Assembly (NCBI RefSeq): GCF_007992215.1
Contig: NZ_BJZV01000004.1
Span: forward strand, 248,001-312,000
From: Methylobacterium gnaphalii
GTDB lineage: Bacteria > Pseudomonadota > Alphaproteobacteria > Rhizobiales > Beijerinckiaceae
DNA length: 64,000 bases
Direction: 5' to 3'
Numbering within the stretch: the stretch's first letter is position 1; every line of letters starts with the position of its first letter. The translations under genes were made by a program, and so were the position numbers. The notes beneath the pieces are model-generated. The model saw nothing but the letters and a program-made list of their open reading frames with translations, did no database searches and was not told the origin of the DNA. This document shows, one piece after another, positions 33,851 to 43,719 of the stretch.

Positions 33851-34678
33851 TCACACCGGGGTTGCCGCCAGAAGGCCGATCAATCCGAAGATCTCGGCAA
33901 CCTGCTGGCAGGCGCCGATGACGTCGCCGGTCTGGCCGCCGATCTGTTGCCGCGCGAGGCGGGTCAGCCCGTAGGCGGCGGCCGGGGCGAGTGCGAGCAT
34001 CAGCACGACGCCGAGCAGCGGCAGGCCCGCCGCCCAGGCGATCAGGCCGAGCAGGAGACAGATGCCGGCGGCGATCGCGACCGTCGGAGGTGTCGGGCGG
34101 CCGACCGAGGCGCCGGCGCCGCCGGGCCGGGCGGGCTCGAGCAGCACCATCGGTGCAAGCGCGGCGCTGCGCGAGACGGCGGCGACGAGCAGCAACGCCA
34201 CGGCCGCAAGCGCGCCCGAGCGGTCGAGCAGCGTCGCCAGGGCACCGAGCCGCAGCGAGTACGAGAGCACCAGGGCGGTGCCGCCATAGGCGCCGATGCG
34301 GCTGTCGCGCATGATCTCGAGGCGGCGCATCCAGGTCCTGCCGCCGCCGAACCCGTCGGCGACGTCGGCGAGGCCGTCCTCGTGCATCGCGCCGGTGACG
34401 AGCGCCAGCACCGCCAGCGCCAGCGCCGAGGCGACGAAGGGGCCGAGCCGCAACTCCCAGGCGGCAACGAGCACCAGCGCCGCCGGCAGCGCCAGCAGCA
34501 GGCCCGCGAGCGGCAGAACGCGCGGCACCGTGGTGAAATCGGGCGTGCCGTATGGCGCCGGCTCGTCCGGGAGGGGCGGGATCGGCAGGCGCGTGAAGAA
34601 GCGCAGGCAGGCGGCGATATCGTAGAGGACGCCCGCGCCGGGGAAGAACGGGGTATGGTCGGCCCGGTCGTCGCGCAT
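33851..34678 (-). CDS. cobS: Cobalamin synthase (adenosylcobinamide-GDP ribazoletransferase)
   Basis: 275 residues, polytopic inner-membrane enzyme (also called CobV) that joins adenosylcobinamide-GDP with alpha-ribazole in the last stage of vitamin B12 synthesis. The catalytic motif HEDGLADVADGFGGG and MRDSRIGAYGG follow the family. Its start is 140 bases from the divergent cobT, which makes the alpha-ribazole phosphate it uses. B12 is needed by methylmalonyl-CoA mutase at the right edge of the window. Confidence 0.95.
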   Translation of the reverse strand: MRDDRADHTPFFPGAGVLYDIAACLRFFTRLPIPPLPDEPAPYGTPDFTTVPRVLPLAGLLLALPAALVLVAAWELRLGPFVASALALAVLALVTGAMHEDGLADVADGFGGGRTWMRRLEIMRDSRIGAYGGTALVLSYSLRLGALATLLDRSGALAAVALLLVAAVSRSAALAPMVLLEPARPGGAGASVGRPTPPTVAIAAGICLLLGLIAWAAGLPLLGVVLMLALAPAAAYGLTRLARQQIGGQTGDVIGACQQVAEIFGLIGLLAATPV

Positions 34679-34818
34679 TGCTCGCCTGTCACGGGCGCCG
34701 GCCGCATCGGATCACCCGCATGCCTTCACCGCGCCCGCCGGGACTTCTATAGCGCCGCGAGCCCGTTTCCCGCCACGCCCTCGGGCGCCGGTACTCCCTC
34801 TTCGCCCAAGGTTCCGCG

Positions 34819-35838
34819 ATGACAGACGAATCCTCGCCCTTCGCCGACATCCGCCGCCTCGTCGCCGAGATGCCGGGTCCGGACGAGGACGCCCTCGCCG
34901 CGGTTCGCGCCCGCGACGCCGCGCTGACCAAGCCCGCAGGGTCGCTGGGCCGTCTGGAGGATCTCGTGGAATGGCTCGCGGCGTGGCAGGGCAAGGCCAT
35001 GCCGAGCTTCGACCGGCCGCTGGTCTGCGTCTTCGCCGGCAGCCACGGCGTCACCGCCCGGGGCGTCTCGGCGTTCCCCGATGCGGTGAACCGCCAGATG
35101 CTGGAGAACTTTTCGGCCGGTGGCGCGGCGATCAACCAGCTCTGCGCGGCCTACGGCCTCGGCTTCAAGGTGTTCGACCTCGCCATCGACATGCCGACCG
35201 GCGACATCTGCGAGGGGCCGGCGCTCGACGAGCGCGCCACCGTCGCCACCATGGCCTTCGGCATGGAGGCGGTGGCCGCCGGCACCGATTGCCTCGGCAT
35301 CGGCGAAATGGGCATCGGCAACACCACCATCGCGGCGGCGATCTACTGCGCGCTCTGGGGTGGCGAGCCGGCGCACTGGGTCGGGCGCGGCACCGGCGTC
35401 GACGCGGCGGGGCTCGCGCGCAAGGCCGAGGCGGTCGCACTGGCGCTCGAGACCCATGCCGGGCATCTCGACGATCCGCTCTCCGTTCTCGCCCGGCTCG
35501 GCGGCCGCGAGATCGCGGCGATGGCGGGCGCCATTCTCGCGGCGCGGCTGCAACGCGTGCCGGTGGTGCTCGACGGCTACGTCTCCACCGCGGCGGCGGC
35601 CGTGCTGCACGCCCTCGACCCGCGCGCCCTGGACCACTGCGTCGCCGGCCATGTCTCGGCCGAGGGCGTTCACGCGGAGGTGCTGGACCGCCTCGGTCTC
35701 GATCCCCTTCTCTCCCTGGGGTTGCGCCTCGGCGAGGCCTCCGGCGCGGCGCTGGCGATGGGTCTGATCAAGGGAGCACTCGCCTGCCACCGCGACATGG
35801 CGACCTTCGCGCAGGCGGGAGTGGCAGGCCCAGCCTGA
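34819..35838 (+). CDS. cobT: Nicotinate-nucleotide-dimethylbenzimidazole phosphoribosyltransferase
   Basis: 339 residues. It makes alpha-ribazole-5'-phosphate from DMB and nicotinate mononucleotide. Motifs: LTKPAGSLGRLEDL, FAGSHGVTARGVSAFP, NFSAGGAAINQL, GIGEMGIGNTTIAAA and the catalytic glutamate region near LGLRLGEASGAALAMGLIKGA. Divergent from cobS. No cobalamin riboswitch core is visible in the 140-base gap. Confidence 0.96.
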   Translation: MTDESSPFADIRRLVAEMPGPDEDALAAVRARDAALTKPAGSLGRLEDLVEWLAAWQGKAMPSFDRPLVCVFAGSHGVTARGVSAFPDAVNRQMLENFSAGGAAINQLCAAYGLGFKVFDLAIDMPTGDICEGPALDERATVATMAFGMEAVAAGTDCLGIGEMGIGNTTIAAAIYCALWGGEPAHWVGRGTGVDAAGLARKAEAVALALETHAGHLDDPLSVLARLGGREIAAMAGAILAARLQRVPVVLDGYVSTAAAAVLHALDPRALDHCVAGHVSAEGVHAEVLDRLGLDPLLSLGLRLGEASGAALAMGLIKGALACHRDMATFAQAGVAGPA

Positions 35839-35843
35839 CCGCC

Positions 35844-37379
35844 TCAGGCGGCGCGGGCTCGCCTCGGCTTCTGTTCCGCGGCGGGCGGCGGATTGAGATC
35901 CACCGCCGGCAGCGTGTCCATCACACGGCTCGCCGGGAAGGTGACGATCACCTCGGTGCCCTCGCGCGGCTTCGACTTGAGCTGGAAGCCGCCGCCATGC
36001 AGGTCGACGAGGCCCTTCACGATCGGCAGGCCGAGGCCCGAGCCCTGCTCGGCGGTCTTGATGGCGAGCGAGCCGCGGCCGAAGGACGACAGCACGGTGC
36101 CGATCTCGTCCTCGGGGATGCCGGGCCCGGAATCCTTCACGCTGACATATTGGCCGCCCGACGAGGTCCAGCCGACCTTCACGGTGATCTCGCCGCCCTG
36201 CGGCGTGAACTTCACGGCGTTCGAGAGCACGTTGAGCACGATCTGGCGGAGCGCGCGCTCGTCCGCCCAGAGCCGCGGCATCGAATCGTCGACATGGACG
36301 CGGATCGTCTGGCCCTTCCCGCGGGCGCGCAGCGCCATCATGTGCTGCGCCTCCTCGACGGCGGCGGCGAGCGTCACCGCCTCCTCGTTGAGGTCGTAGC
36401 GCCCGGCCTCGACGCGCGAGAGATCCAGGATCTCGTTGATCAGGTTCAGGAGGTGCATCCCACTGTCGTGGATGTCGGTGGCGTATTCCTGGTAGGCCGG
36501 CGAGGCGTGCGCGCCGAAGATCTCGTTCTTCATCACCTCGGAGAAGCCGAGGATGGCGTTGAGCGGCGTGCGGAGCTCGTGGCTCATGGTGGCGAGGAAG
36601 CTCGACTTGGCGAGATTGGCCTCTTCGGCCCGCCGCCGCGCCTCGTCGGAGTTCGCCTTGGCCTGCTCCAGCTCGGCGAAGATCGCGTCCTTCTCCGCGC
36701 GTGATTGCAGCGCGCCGACCGCCGAGGCGTAGAGCCGCCGTCCGAGTCCCGCGAAGAAAACCTGGCTGCCGATCGCCATCACCACGAGCGGCACCGTGTG
36801 GGTGCCCTGGGCATCGGTGAGCAGCGACAGCGCGGCCAGGGTCAGCGGCACCAGCGCGCAGATCGCGGCCAGCGGCACGGTCGCGGCGAGCATCGTCGCC
36901 ACCGCGGCGATGACGACGAGACCGAACAGCGCGAAGGTGCGCGCATCCGGCGTGGTCAGCGGGATCAGCAGCGCCCAGGTGCAGCTCTGGAGCACCTCGC
37001 CGAGGACGAAGATGCGGCGCCAGCGCTTGAGCGCGTTGCTCGCCGTCGCCTGCTTCAGGAAGCGCCGGCACAGCAACGTCGTGGCGGCGAGGGCGGTGAC
37101 GACCAGCGCGCAGCTCAGCGCCGCCGCAATCGGAGGAACCCAGATGGTCGAGGTGCCCGCCAGGGCGATGGCGAACATCACCAGCGGGATGGCGGCATCG
37201 GCGCGATACTGCGCGTAGAGCCGCATCAGCTCGAAATCGAAGGCGCGCTCCAGGCCGCTCGTCGAGGTTAGCCGCTCGCGCGCCGAGCGAAGATCGCGCG
37301 ACATGCTGCGGCGGCGGGCGGCCTCCTCGAGGGACGGTCCGCGGCCGCGTTGAACCATCTCCGCGGTCAGGTCAGACAT
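35844..37379 (-). CDS. PleC/DivJ-like membrane histidine kinase
   Basis: 511 residues from ATG 37379 (MSDLTAEMVQRG). Five to six hydrophobic spans at about 60-200, a coiled coil (about 210-255), the phosphoacceptor motif ATMSHELRTPLNAILGFSEVM, N box VLSNAVKFTPQGG, G1 KDSGPGIPEDE, G2 GSGLGLPIVKGL. A DivJ/PleC-type HisKA suggests a role in the alphaproteobacterial cell-cycle or related phosphorelay, though no cognate regulator is adjacent. It converges on cobT with five bases between stops. Confidence 0.85.
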   Translation of the reverse strand: MSDLTAEMVQRGRGPSLEEAARRRSMSRDLRSARERLTSTSGLERAFDFELMRLYAQYRADAAIPLVMFAIALAGTSTIWVPPIAAALSCALVVTALAATTLLCRRFLKQATASNALKRWRRIFVLGEVLQSCTWALLIPLTTPDARTFALFGLVVIAAVATMLAATVPLAAICALVPLTLAALSLLTDAQGTHTVPLVVMAIGSQVFFAGLGRRLYASAVGALQSRAEKDAIFAELEQAKANSDEARRRAEEANLAKSSFLATMSHELRTPLNAILGFSEVMKNEIFGAHASPAYQEYATDIHDSGMHLLNLINEILDLSRVEAGRYDLNEEAVTLAAAVEEAQHMMALRARGKGQTIRVHVDDSMPRLWADERALRQIVLNVLSNAVKFTPQGGEITVKVGWTSSGGQYVSVKDSGPGIPEDEIGTVLSSFGRGSLAIKTAEQGSGLGLPIVKGLVDLHGGGFQLKSKPREGTEVIVTFPASRVMDTLPAVDLNPPPAAEQKPRRARAA

Positions 37380-37619
37380 TCGGACGGGATCAGGTGCGCG
37401 AGCGACGCCCCGCTGACGCGAGGCTGGAAACGAAGACCGCCACACTGCGCCCGAACCGTTAAGAAGCGGCTGCCGCGTTCGACGGCATTTTCGGGATCGC
37501 GCTCGTGCGCCGCGTGTCGCCTGGGGCTGGCGGCGCGCGAGATGCTTCGCCATGGTGCCGGTTTCGCTTCCTGTCCCGCGGTGGATACTGTCTAGCGCGG
37601 GACGAAGACTTGCGAGGAC

Positions 37620-38624
37620 ATGGCGATGCGCATGCGAATGGCACCTCGTCTCCGAATCGGGGCGCTCGTCGTCCTGCTGTCAGGATTTGCGTCGGCTACG
37701 GTTCGGGCGGACGACGTCGCCGGCGCGAAGGACCACCCCCTGGTCGGCCGCTTCGAGGGATCGACCATCGCGGATTACAAGGTGCGAGGGTTCGACGAAG
37801 CCGCGCTGCTTCGGGCACCGGTCGATTACGGCGCTCTTCTGGAGCGCAACGCGCCCGAGGACCGATCCGGCCCCGAATGGCTCGGTGTGCAAGGCAAGCT
37901 GACCGAGATCCGCTACGAGATCCCCGAACATCGGTCATCGCTCGAAGTGATGATGAACTACCAGTCGTTCCTGAAAGAGAATGAGTTCGACATTCAGTTC
38001 ACCTGTTCGGACAGCGCGTGTCTGAAGGGTAACGTGCGCGATCCTTACGTGCTCGGTCAGCTGATCGATGCGCGAAACGGTGTCTCGACGTCCTATTTCG
38101 ACCACGCGCGCTATCTTCTGGCCAGCGCCGATCGATCCGGAGCCCCCGTCTACGTGGCCGTGATCACAGGTGAGGACAAAGAACGGACAACCGCCTTCGT
38201 CCGGGTCGTGGAAACCAAGGCGGCCGAACTCGACAAGATCAAGCTCGTAACGGCCGGCGAGATGAAACAGGCCATGGATCGCGCCGGGCGCGTCCAACTC
38301 TACGGCATTCAATTCGATTTCGACAAAGCGACGATCAGGCAGGAATCGCGGCCGACACTCGCCGAGATTGCCAAGGTGATGTCGGAGAACCCTGGTCTGA
38401 ATCTCGAAATCGTCGGTCATACCGACGACAAGGGTAAGGACGCCTACAACCTCGCTCTGTCCAATCGTCGGGCGGCCAGCGTCGTGTCTGACTTGCAGGA
38501 GAGCTTCGGCGTCGCCGGATCGCGGCTGACGAGCCGCGGCGCAGGCATGTCGCAACCGCTCGTCCCGAACGACACCGACACTAACAGAGCGAAGAATCGG
38601 CGAGTCGAGCTGATCGTGAAATAG
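37620..38624 (+). CDS. OmpA-domain envelope protein (DUF4892-like N-terminus)
   Basis: 334 residues: signal peptide (1-30, ending VRA), a domain rich in beta strands resembling DUF4892 (35-205), and a C-terminal OmpA peptidoglycan-binding domain (225-334) with IQFDFDKATIRQESRPTL, IVGHTDDKGKDAYNLALSNRRAASV and NRRVELIVK. It would tether the outer membrane or a periplasmic complex to the cell wall. A GAGG ribosome-binding site precedes ATG 37620. Confidence 0.88.
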   Translation: MAMRMRMAPRLRIGALVVLLSGFASATVRADDVAGAKDHPLVGRFEGSTIADYKVRGFDEAALLRAPVDYGALLERNAPEDRSGPEWLGVQGKLTEIRYEIPEHRSSLEVMMNYQSFLKENEFDIQFTCSDSACLKGNVRDPYVLGQLIDARNGVSTSYFDHARYLLASADRSGAPVYVAVITGEDKERTTAFVRVVETKAAELDKIKLVTAGEMKQAMDRAGRVQLYGIQFDFDKATIRQESRPTLAEIAKVMSENPGLNLEIVGHTDDKGKDAYNLALSNRRAASVVSDLQESFGVAGSRLTSRGAGMSQPLVPNDTDTNRAKNRRVELIVK

Positions 38625-38789
38625 CTCTGCGAGGATCGCGATGCCCCGGCGCGGGGGACGGAATCCCCTTGCGCAGCCGATGAGGACAGCGGCTTTTAGG
38701 AACGGTTCCAGCCTCATGTGCGCCGGCGCACATCGCATTCGCCCTGGCCGGTCACACATCCTGAGGCAATTCGAAACGCGGAGACCGCG

Positions 38790-39245
38790 ATGCTGAAGCT
38801 CACCGTCAACGGCGTCGCGCACGACGTCGACGCCGATCCCGAGATGCCTCTGCTCTGGGCGATCCGCGACCGCCTCAACATGACCGGCACCAAGTATGGC
38901 TGCGGTATCGCGCAATGCGGCGCCTGCACGGTGCATTTGGACGGCCAGCCCGTCCGCTCCTGCCAGACCCGTATCGGCGACGTCGGCGAGGCCAAGATCA
39001 CCACGATCGAGGGCATTTCCGGGAAGGTCGCGGAGGCCGTGCAGGGCGCATGGCGCAATCTCGACGTCGTGCAGTGCGGTTACTGCCAGTCGGGGCAGAT
39101 CATGTCCGCGATCGGCCTGCTCACCGACAATCCGAAGCCGTCCGACGCCGACATCGACGGCGCCATGGAGGGCAACGTCTGCCGATGCGGCACCTACCAG
39201 CGCATCCGCGCTGCGATCCACGAGGCGTCCAAGACCCTCGGCTGA
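38790..39245 (+). CDS. [2Fe-2S] small subunit of a molybdenum hydroxylase (IorA-like)
   Basis: 151 residues. Plant-type 2Fe-2S cluster cysteines in [26 protein letters not shown] and the second cluster in QCGYCQSGQ...[12 protein letters not shown]. Matches the alpha subunit of isoquinoline 1-oxidoreductase-type enzymes, passing electrons from the molybdenum site. Start ATG 38790 ([16 protein letters not shown]). Followed 49 bases later by the large subunit. Confidence 0.92.
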   Translation: MLKLTVNGVAHDVDADPEMPLLWAIRDRLNMTGTKYGCGIAQCGACTVHLDGQPVRSCQTRIGDVGEAKITTIEGISGKVAEAVQGAWRNLDVVQCGYCQSGQIMSAIGLLTDNPKPSDADIDGAMEGNVCRCGTYQRIRAAIHEASKTLG

Positions 39246-39294
39246 TCGCCTTTCCCAACGATTCTCCGATCCCGTCGCCGCAGCGGAGCCCGCC

Positions 39295-41502
39295 ATGCTC
39301 AAGACCGTCCGGTCCCTCGCCACGCACCAGCGCGCGCCCTCGCGCCGCGCCTTTCTCGCCGGCAGCGCCGCCGGCGCCATCCTCTTCGGCTTCCGGCTCG
39401 ACCTGAAGAACCCTGCTCACGCCGCCGCAGGGCCCGATCTTTCGAAGGTCCCGGCCCAGCCCAACGCCTTCGTGCGCATCGCCGCCGACGATACCGTCAC
39501 GGTGATGAGCAAGCATCTCGACATGGGGCAGGGCAACGCCACCGGCCTCGCCACGATCCTGGCGGACGAGCTCGATGCGGATTGGGCGCAGGTGCGCACC
39601 GCCTTCGCACCGGCCGATGCAGCGCTATACAGTAACCTGCTGATGGGCCCGGTGCAGGGCACCGGCGGCTCCACGGCCATCGCCAATTCCTGGTTCCAGC
39701 TGCGCAAGGCGGGCGCTGCCGCTCGCGAGATGCTGGTCGCGGCCGCCGCCGCCCAGTGGAAGGTGCCGGCCGGCGAGATCACCGTGTCGAAGGGCGTGGT
39801 GCGCCACGCCGCCTCGAACCGCGAGGCCCGGTTCGGTCAGCTCGCCGAGGCTGCCGCCAGCCTGCCGGTGCCGCAGGAGCCGCGACTGAAGGACCCGTCG
39901 GCCTGGACGCTGATCGGCAAGCAGGCCCATCGCATCGACTCTGTTTCCAAGACCGACGGCAGCGCGATCTACTCCCTCGACATCCGGCGGCCCGGCCAGG
40001 TGACGGCCCTCGTCGCCCATCCACCGCGCTTCGGCGCCACGGTTCGGCGCTTCGACGATGCGGCGGCGAAGGCGGTGCCCGGTGTGGTTGCCGTCGTGAA
40101 GATCCCCTCCGGCGTCGCCGTGATCGCGCGCGACACCTGGACAGCGATGAAAGGCCGCGAGGCGCTGAAGGTCGAGTGGGACGACTCGGCCGCCGAGAAG
40201 CGCTCCTCCGACGCGATCCTCGCCGAGTATCGCGAGACCGCCAAGCGCCCCGGCCTCGTCGCCTCGCAGGCCGGCGACCCGGATGCGGCGATCAAGGGCT
40301 CGGCCAAGGTGATCGAGGCCGAGTTCAGCTTCCCATACCTGGCCCATGCCGCGATGGAGCCGCTCAACGCCACGATCGAACGGGCCGCCGACGGCTCGTT
40401 CGACGTCTATGCCGGCAGCCAGCTCCAGACCGTCGAGCAGGCGGTGGTGGCCGCGACGCTGGGCGTGACGCCGGGCAAGGTTCGCCTGCACACGCAATGG
40501 GCCGGCGGCTCCTTCGGCCGGCGCGCGACGCCCGTTGCCGATTACTTCGCGGAGGCCGCGAGCATCGTCGCCGCCTGGGACGGCCGGGCGCCGGTGCACC
40601 TGGTCTGGACCCGCGAGGACGACATGGCGGGCGGCTACTATCGCCCGACCGTCTTTCACACCGTGAAGGCCGGCCTCGACGCCAAGGGCGCCATCACCGG
40701 CTGGCGGCACACCATCGTCGGCAAGTCGATCATGATCGGCTCGCCCTTCGAGGCGATGATCGTGAAGAACGGCATCGACGCCACCACCGTCGAGGGTGCC
40801 TCGGACACGCCCTACCAGATCCCTGCCTACCGCTTCGACGTGCATAACGGGCGCGAGGGCGTGCCGGTGCTGTGGTGGCGCTCGGTCGGCCACACCCACA
40901 CGGCGCATGCGATGGAGGTGTTCATCGACGAGTTGGCCCACGCCGCCGGGGCCGACCCCGTCGCCTACCGTCTCGGCCTCCTCGGGCGCGCGCCGCGCCT
41001 CTCCGGCGTGCTCAAGCTCGCCGCGAAGGAGGCGGGCTGGGACAAGAAGCCGACGGAGAAGGGGCGCGGCTTCGGCGTCGCCGTCCACGAATCCTTCGGC
41101 TCCTACGTCGCCATGGTGGCGGATGTGACGGCGGGCGAGTCTACCGTGAAGGTCGACCGCATCGTTGCCGCCGTGGATGTTGGCGTTGCGGTGAACCCGG
41201 ACATTATCCGCGCGCAGGTCGAGGGCGCCGTGGGCTTCGCGCTCTCCGCCGTGCTGCGCAACCGCATCACGCTGAAGGACGGCGTGGTGCAGGAGACGAA
41301 CTTCGACAGCTACCAGCCGACCCGGATGCCCGAGATGCCGCGGGTCGAGGTGCACATCATGCCCTCGTCGGAGGCGCCCACGGGCATCGGCGAGCCCGGC
41401 GTGCCGGTGCTCGCTCCGGCCATCTCGAATGCGATCTTCGCGGCCACCGGCCAGCGGCTGCGCTCGCTGCCGCTCGACCTCGCGGCGCTGAAGGGCGTGT
41501 AA
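39295..41502 (+). CDS. Molybdopterin-binding large subunit (IorB-like, Tat-exported)
   Basis: 735 residues. A twin-arginine signal (SRRAFLAGSAAGAILFGF) implies folded export to the periplasm. Family motifs: MSKHLDMGQGNATGLATILADELD, GTGGSTAIANSWFQLR, WAGGSFGRRA, WRSVGHTHTAHAMEVFIDELA and the late IGEPGVPVLAPAISNAIF with the conserved active-site Glu. Acts with the 2Fe-2S subunit as an aldehyde or N-heterocycle oxidase. The substrate is unknown, and the cytochrome c partner frequent in this group is not encoded here. Confidence 0.92.
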   Translation: MLKTVRSLATHQRAPSRRAFLAGSAAGAILFGFRLDLKNPAHAAAGPDLSKVPAQPNAFVRIAADDTVTVMSKHLDMGQGNATGLATILADELDADWAQVRTAFAPADAALYSNLLMGPVQGTGGSTAIANSWFQLRKAGAAAREMLVAAAAAQWKVPAGEITVSKGVVRHAASNREARFGQLAEAAASLPVPQEPRLKDPSAWTLIGKQAHRIDSVSKTDGSAIYSLDIRRPGQVTALVAHPPRFGATVRRFDDAAAKAVPGVVAVVKIPSGVAVIARDTWTAMKGREALKVEWDDSAAEKRSSDAILAEYRETAKRPGLVASQAGDPDAAIKGSAKVIEAEFSFPYLAHAAMEPLNATIERAADGSFDVYAGSQLQTVEQAVVAATLGVTPGKVRLHTQWAGGSFGRRATPVADYFAEAASIVAAWDGRAPVHLVWTREDDMAGGYYRPTVFHTVKAGLDAKGAITGWRHTIVGKSIMIGSPFEAMIVKNGIDATTVEGASDTPYQIPAYRFDVHNGREGVPVLWWRSVGHTHTAHAMEVFIDELAHAAGADPVAYRLGLLGRAPRLSGVLKLAAKEAGWDKKPTEKGRGFGVAVHESFGSYVAMVADVTAGESTVKVDRIVAAVDVGVAVNPDIIRAQVEGAVGFALSAVLRNRITLKDGVVQETNFDSYQPTRMPEMPRVEVHIMPSSEAPTGIGEPGVPVLAPAISNAIFAATGQRLRSLPLDLAALKGV

Positions 41503-41724
41503 TCCAATCGGGCGGGTGCCGTTGCACACATCGGCACGTATGCGACCGATGCATGGTCACGACACCCAAGAGGTTTCGACCCCTCCGAAGACTCCAACGG
41601 CGTGGCCCAGTGGCCGCGCCGTTTTTTCATGCGGCGCTCGCTGAGCCGGCCGCTCGGCCATGACGGCAGGGCCCTTTCACCCGATACTCGGCCTCTGCCG
41701 GCGAGTCGGCGGAGGGCCTTTCGG

Positions 41725-42969
41725 ATGGCGAAGCGCATCGTAGTGGCAGGCGGCGGCTTCGCCGGATTGTGGGCCGCGGCCGCGGCAGCACGCCTGCGCG
41801 ATCGTCGTGGTGCCGAGGCCAGGCTCGACATCAGGCTCGTCGCGCCCGATCCGTTCCACACCATCCGCGTGCGCTGCTACGAGAGCGATCTGGCCGGCAT
41901 CCGCGTGCCGCTCGACGATGTGCTCGGGCCGATCGGCGTGCAACGCTGCGAGGCGCGGGTGGAGCGGATCGACGCGGACCGGCGCTCACTCACGATCCGC
42001 GCCACCGGCGGCTCGGGGCAAGAGCTTGGCTATGACCGGCTGGTGCTCGCCTCCGGTAGCGCCGTGGTTCCGCCGCCGATCCCCGGCCTCTCGGAGCATG
42101 CCTTCGACGTCGACACCTATGCGGGCGCGGCCCGGCTCGACGCGCATCTTCGGGCCCTGGCCGAAGGCCGGGCGCAGCCGGGGCGTTGGACCGCCGCCGT
42201 GCTCGGGGCGGGTCTCGTCGGGATCGAGATCGCCTGCGAGCTGCCCGCGCGTCTGGCGGCCTTGCGCGCGGCCGGGTCGGATGAGCCGGTGCGGGTGATC
42301 CTGATCGAGCGCGGCCCGGAGATCGGGGCCGATATGGGCGCGGGCCGTCCCGCGATCCTGGCGGCCCTGGCGGCCCTGGCGGAGGCCGGCGTCGAGACTC
42401 GAACTGGCACAACGATCGCCTCGGTGGACGCTCGGGGGATCAACCTGGGAAACGGCGAGACCATCCCGGTGGGCACCCTCATCTGCGCGACCGGCCTGCG
42501 GGCGAGCCCGCTGGCCGAGCAACTCGCCGCGCCTCGTGACCGGCTCGGCCGGTTGGAGGTCGATGCCTATCTGGCCGTGGAGAATGTGCCCGGCGTCTAT
42601 GCGGCCGGTGACATTGCGCGGGCGGCCGCCGACGATGCGGGACACGCCACGGTCATGTCCTGCCAGCACGCCCGGCCGATGGGTCGGCTCGCAGGCCACA
42701 ACGCCGCCTGCGACCTCCTCGGGGTCCCGGACGAGCGGGCCGCGTTCTTCGCGCCGGACTACGTCACCGTGCTCGATCTCGGCCCCTGGGGCGCGGCCTA
42801 TACCAGCGGGTGGGAGCGGGGTGTCCTCGTCGCGTCTGGCGAGGAGGCGAAGCGGGTGAAGTCGACGATCAACCGGCAGCGCATCTATCCGCCCGGCGGC
42901 CGCGACGCGATCCTTGCTGCGGCCGCGCCGATCATCCAGAGCCGTCCGGCCGCGCCGCGGGCCACGTGA
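41725..42969 (+). CDS. Type II NADH-dehydrogenase-like FAD oxidoreductase
   Basis: 414 residues from ATG 41725, preceded by a GGAGGG ribosome-binding site. FAD Rossmann motif VVAGGGFAGLWAAAAAA at the N-terminus, NAD-binding AAVLGAGLVGIEIACELPARL in the middle and the FAD-closing VPGVYAAGDIARAA. Family members oxidise NAD(P)H and pass electrons to quinone. No C-terminal membrane helix is obvious. The substrate is uncertain. Confidence 0.85.
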   Translation: MAKRIVVAGGGFAGLWAAAAAARLRDRRGAEARLDIRLVAPDPFHTIRVRCYESDLAGIRVPLDDVLGPIGVQRCEARVERIDADRRSLTIRATGGSGQELGYDRLVLASGSAVVPPPIPGLSEHAFDVDTYAGAARLDAHLRALAEGRAQPGRWTAAVLGAGLVGIEIACELPARLAALRAAGSDEPVRVILIERGPEIGADMGAGRPAILAALAALAEAGVETRTGTTIASVDARGINLGNGETIPVGTLICATGLRASPLAEQLAAPRDRLGRLEVDAYLAVENVPGVYAAGDIARAAADDAGHATVMSCQHARPMGRLAGHNAACDLLGVPDERAAFFAPDYVTVLDLGPWGAAYTSGWERGVLVASGEEAKRVKSTINRQRIYPPGGRDAILAAAAPIIQSRPAAPRAT

Positions 42970-43031
42970 TCGGTTGCCGCACCGGCGCGACAACCGTGGT
43001 CTCACGGCACGCGTCCACCCATCTCCCGGTC

Positions 43032-43688
43032 ATGACTGCCGCCATACCCTTCGAGATGACCGCCGCGCGGCTGCGCGCCTGCCGGATCTGCCGGGACGCG
43101 CCGCTCTACGGCGCGCCGCTGCCGCAGGAGCCTCGCCCGATCGTGCAGGGGTCGGGGAGCGCGCGGCTCTGCATCGCGAGCCAGGCGCCAGGGAACCGCG
43201 CGGACCGCTCGGGCGTGCCATTCATGGATCCGTCGGGCGTGCGGCTGCGCGACTGGCTCGGGCTCGGCGAGGCGGATTTCTACGATGCCAGCCGGATCGC
43301 CATCGTGCCGATGGGCTCCTGCTTTCCCGGGCTCGATGCCAAGGGCGGCGACCGGCCGCCGCGGCGCGAATGCGCCGAGCGCTGGCGCGAGGAACTCTTC
43401 GCCGGCCTGCCGGAGCTGGAGCTGATCCTGGTGATCGGCCAATACGCGCAGGCCTGGCATCTCGGCCGTCTCGAGGGCGGCCTGACCGAGACCGTGCGGC
43501 GCTGGCGCGAGATTCTGGCCGCGCCGCGCCGGCCCCGCATCCTGCCGCTGCCGCACCCCTCCTGGCGCAACAACGGGTGGCTGAAGGCTCAGCCCTGGTT
43601 CGAGGCGGAGCTGCTGCCGGTGCTCAAGGTCGAGGTCGCGCGGGTGATGGCGGTGTCCCCTGCATTGACAGCCCCGGCCGAGCCGTGA
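43032..43688 (+). CDS. Uracil-DNA-glycosylase-family protein
   Basis: 218 residues from ATG 43032. The pattern [11 protein letters not shown] at the start, [22 protein letters not shown] (the glycosylase motif 1 region with its Pro-Gly), and [14 protein letters not shown] (motif 2 His) is typical of the short uracil-DNA-glycosylase-like group. Only two cysteines lie in the early motif, so a 4Fe-4S cluster is not obvious. May repair DNA or be a divergent member. 31 bases upstream of pyrF. Confidence 0.8.
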   Translation: MTAAIPFEMTAARLRACRICRDAPLYGAPLPQEPRPIVQGSGSARLCIASQAPGNRADRSGVPFMDPSGVRLRDWLGLGEADFYDASRIAIVPMGSCFPGLDAKGGDRPPRRECAERWREELFAGLPELELILVIGQYAQAWHLGRLEGGLTETVRRWREILAAPRRPRILPLPHPSWRNNGWLKAQPWFEAELLPVLKVEVARVMAVSPALTAPAEP

Positions 43689-43719
43689 TGGTGCCGCCAT
43701 CCTTCAACCGAGACTGCCG

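Noticed and set aside
34679..34818. Cobalamin riboswitch between cobS and cobT
   Set aside because: The 140-base gap is too short and lacks the conserved B12-box sequence.
34747..37071. A 774-codon minus-strand frame covering cobT and part of the kinase gene
   Set aside because: cobT and the kinase frame both carry full family motifs; this frame does not.
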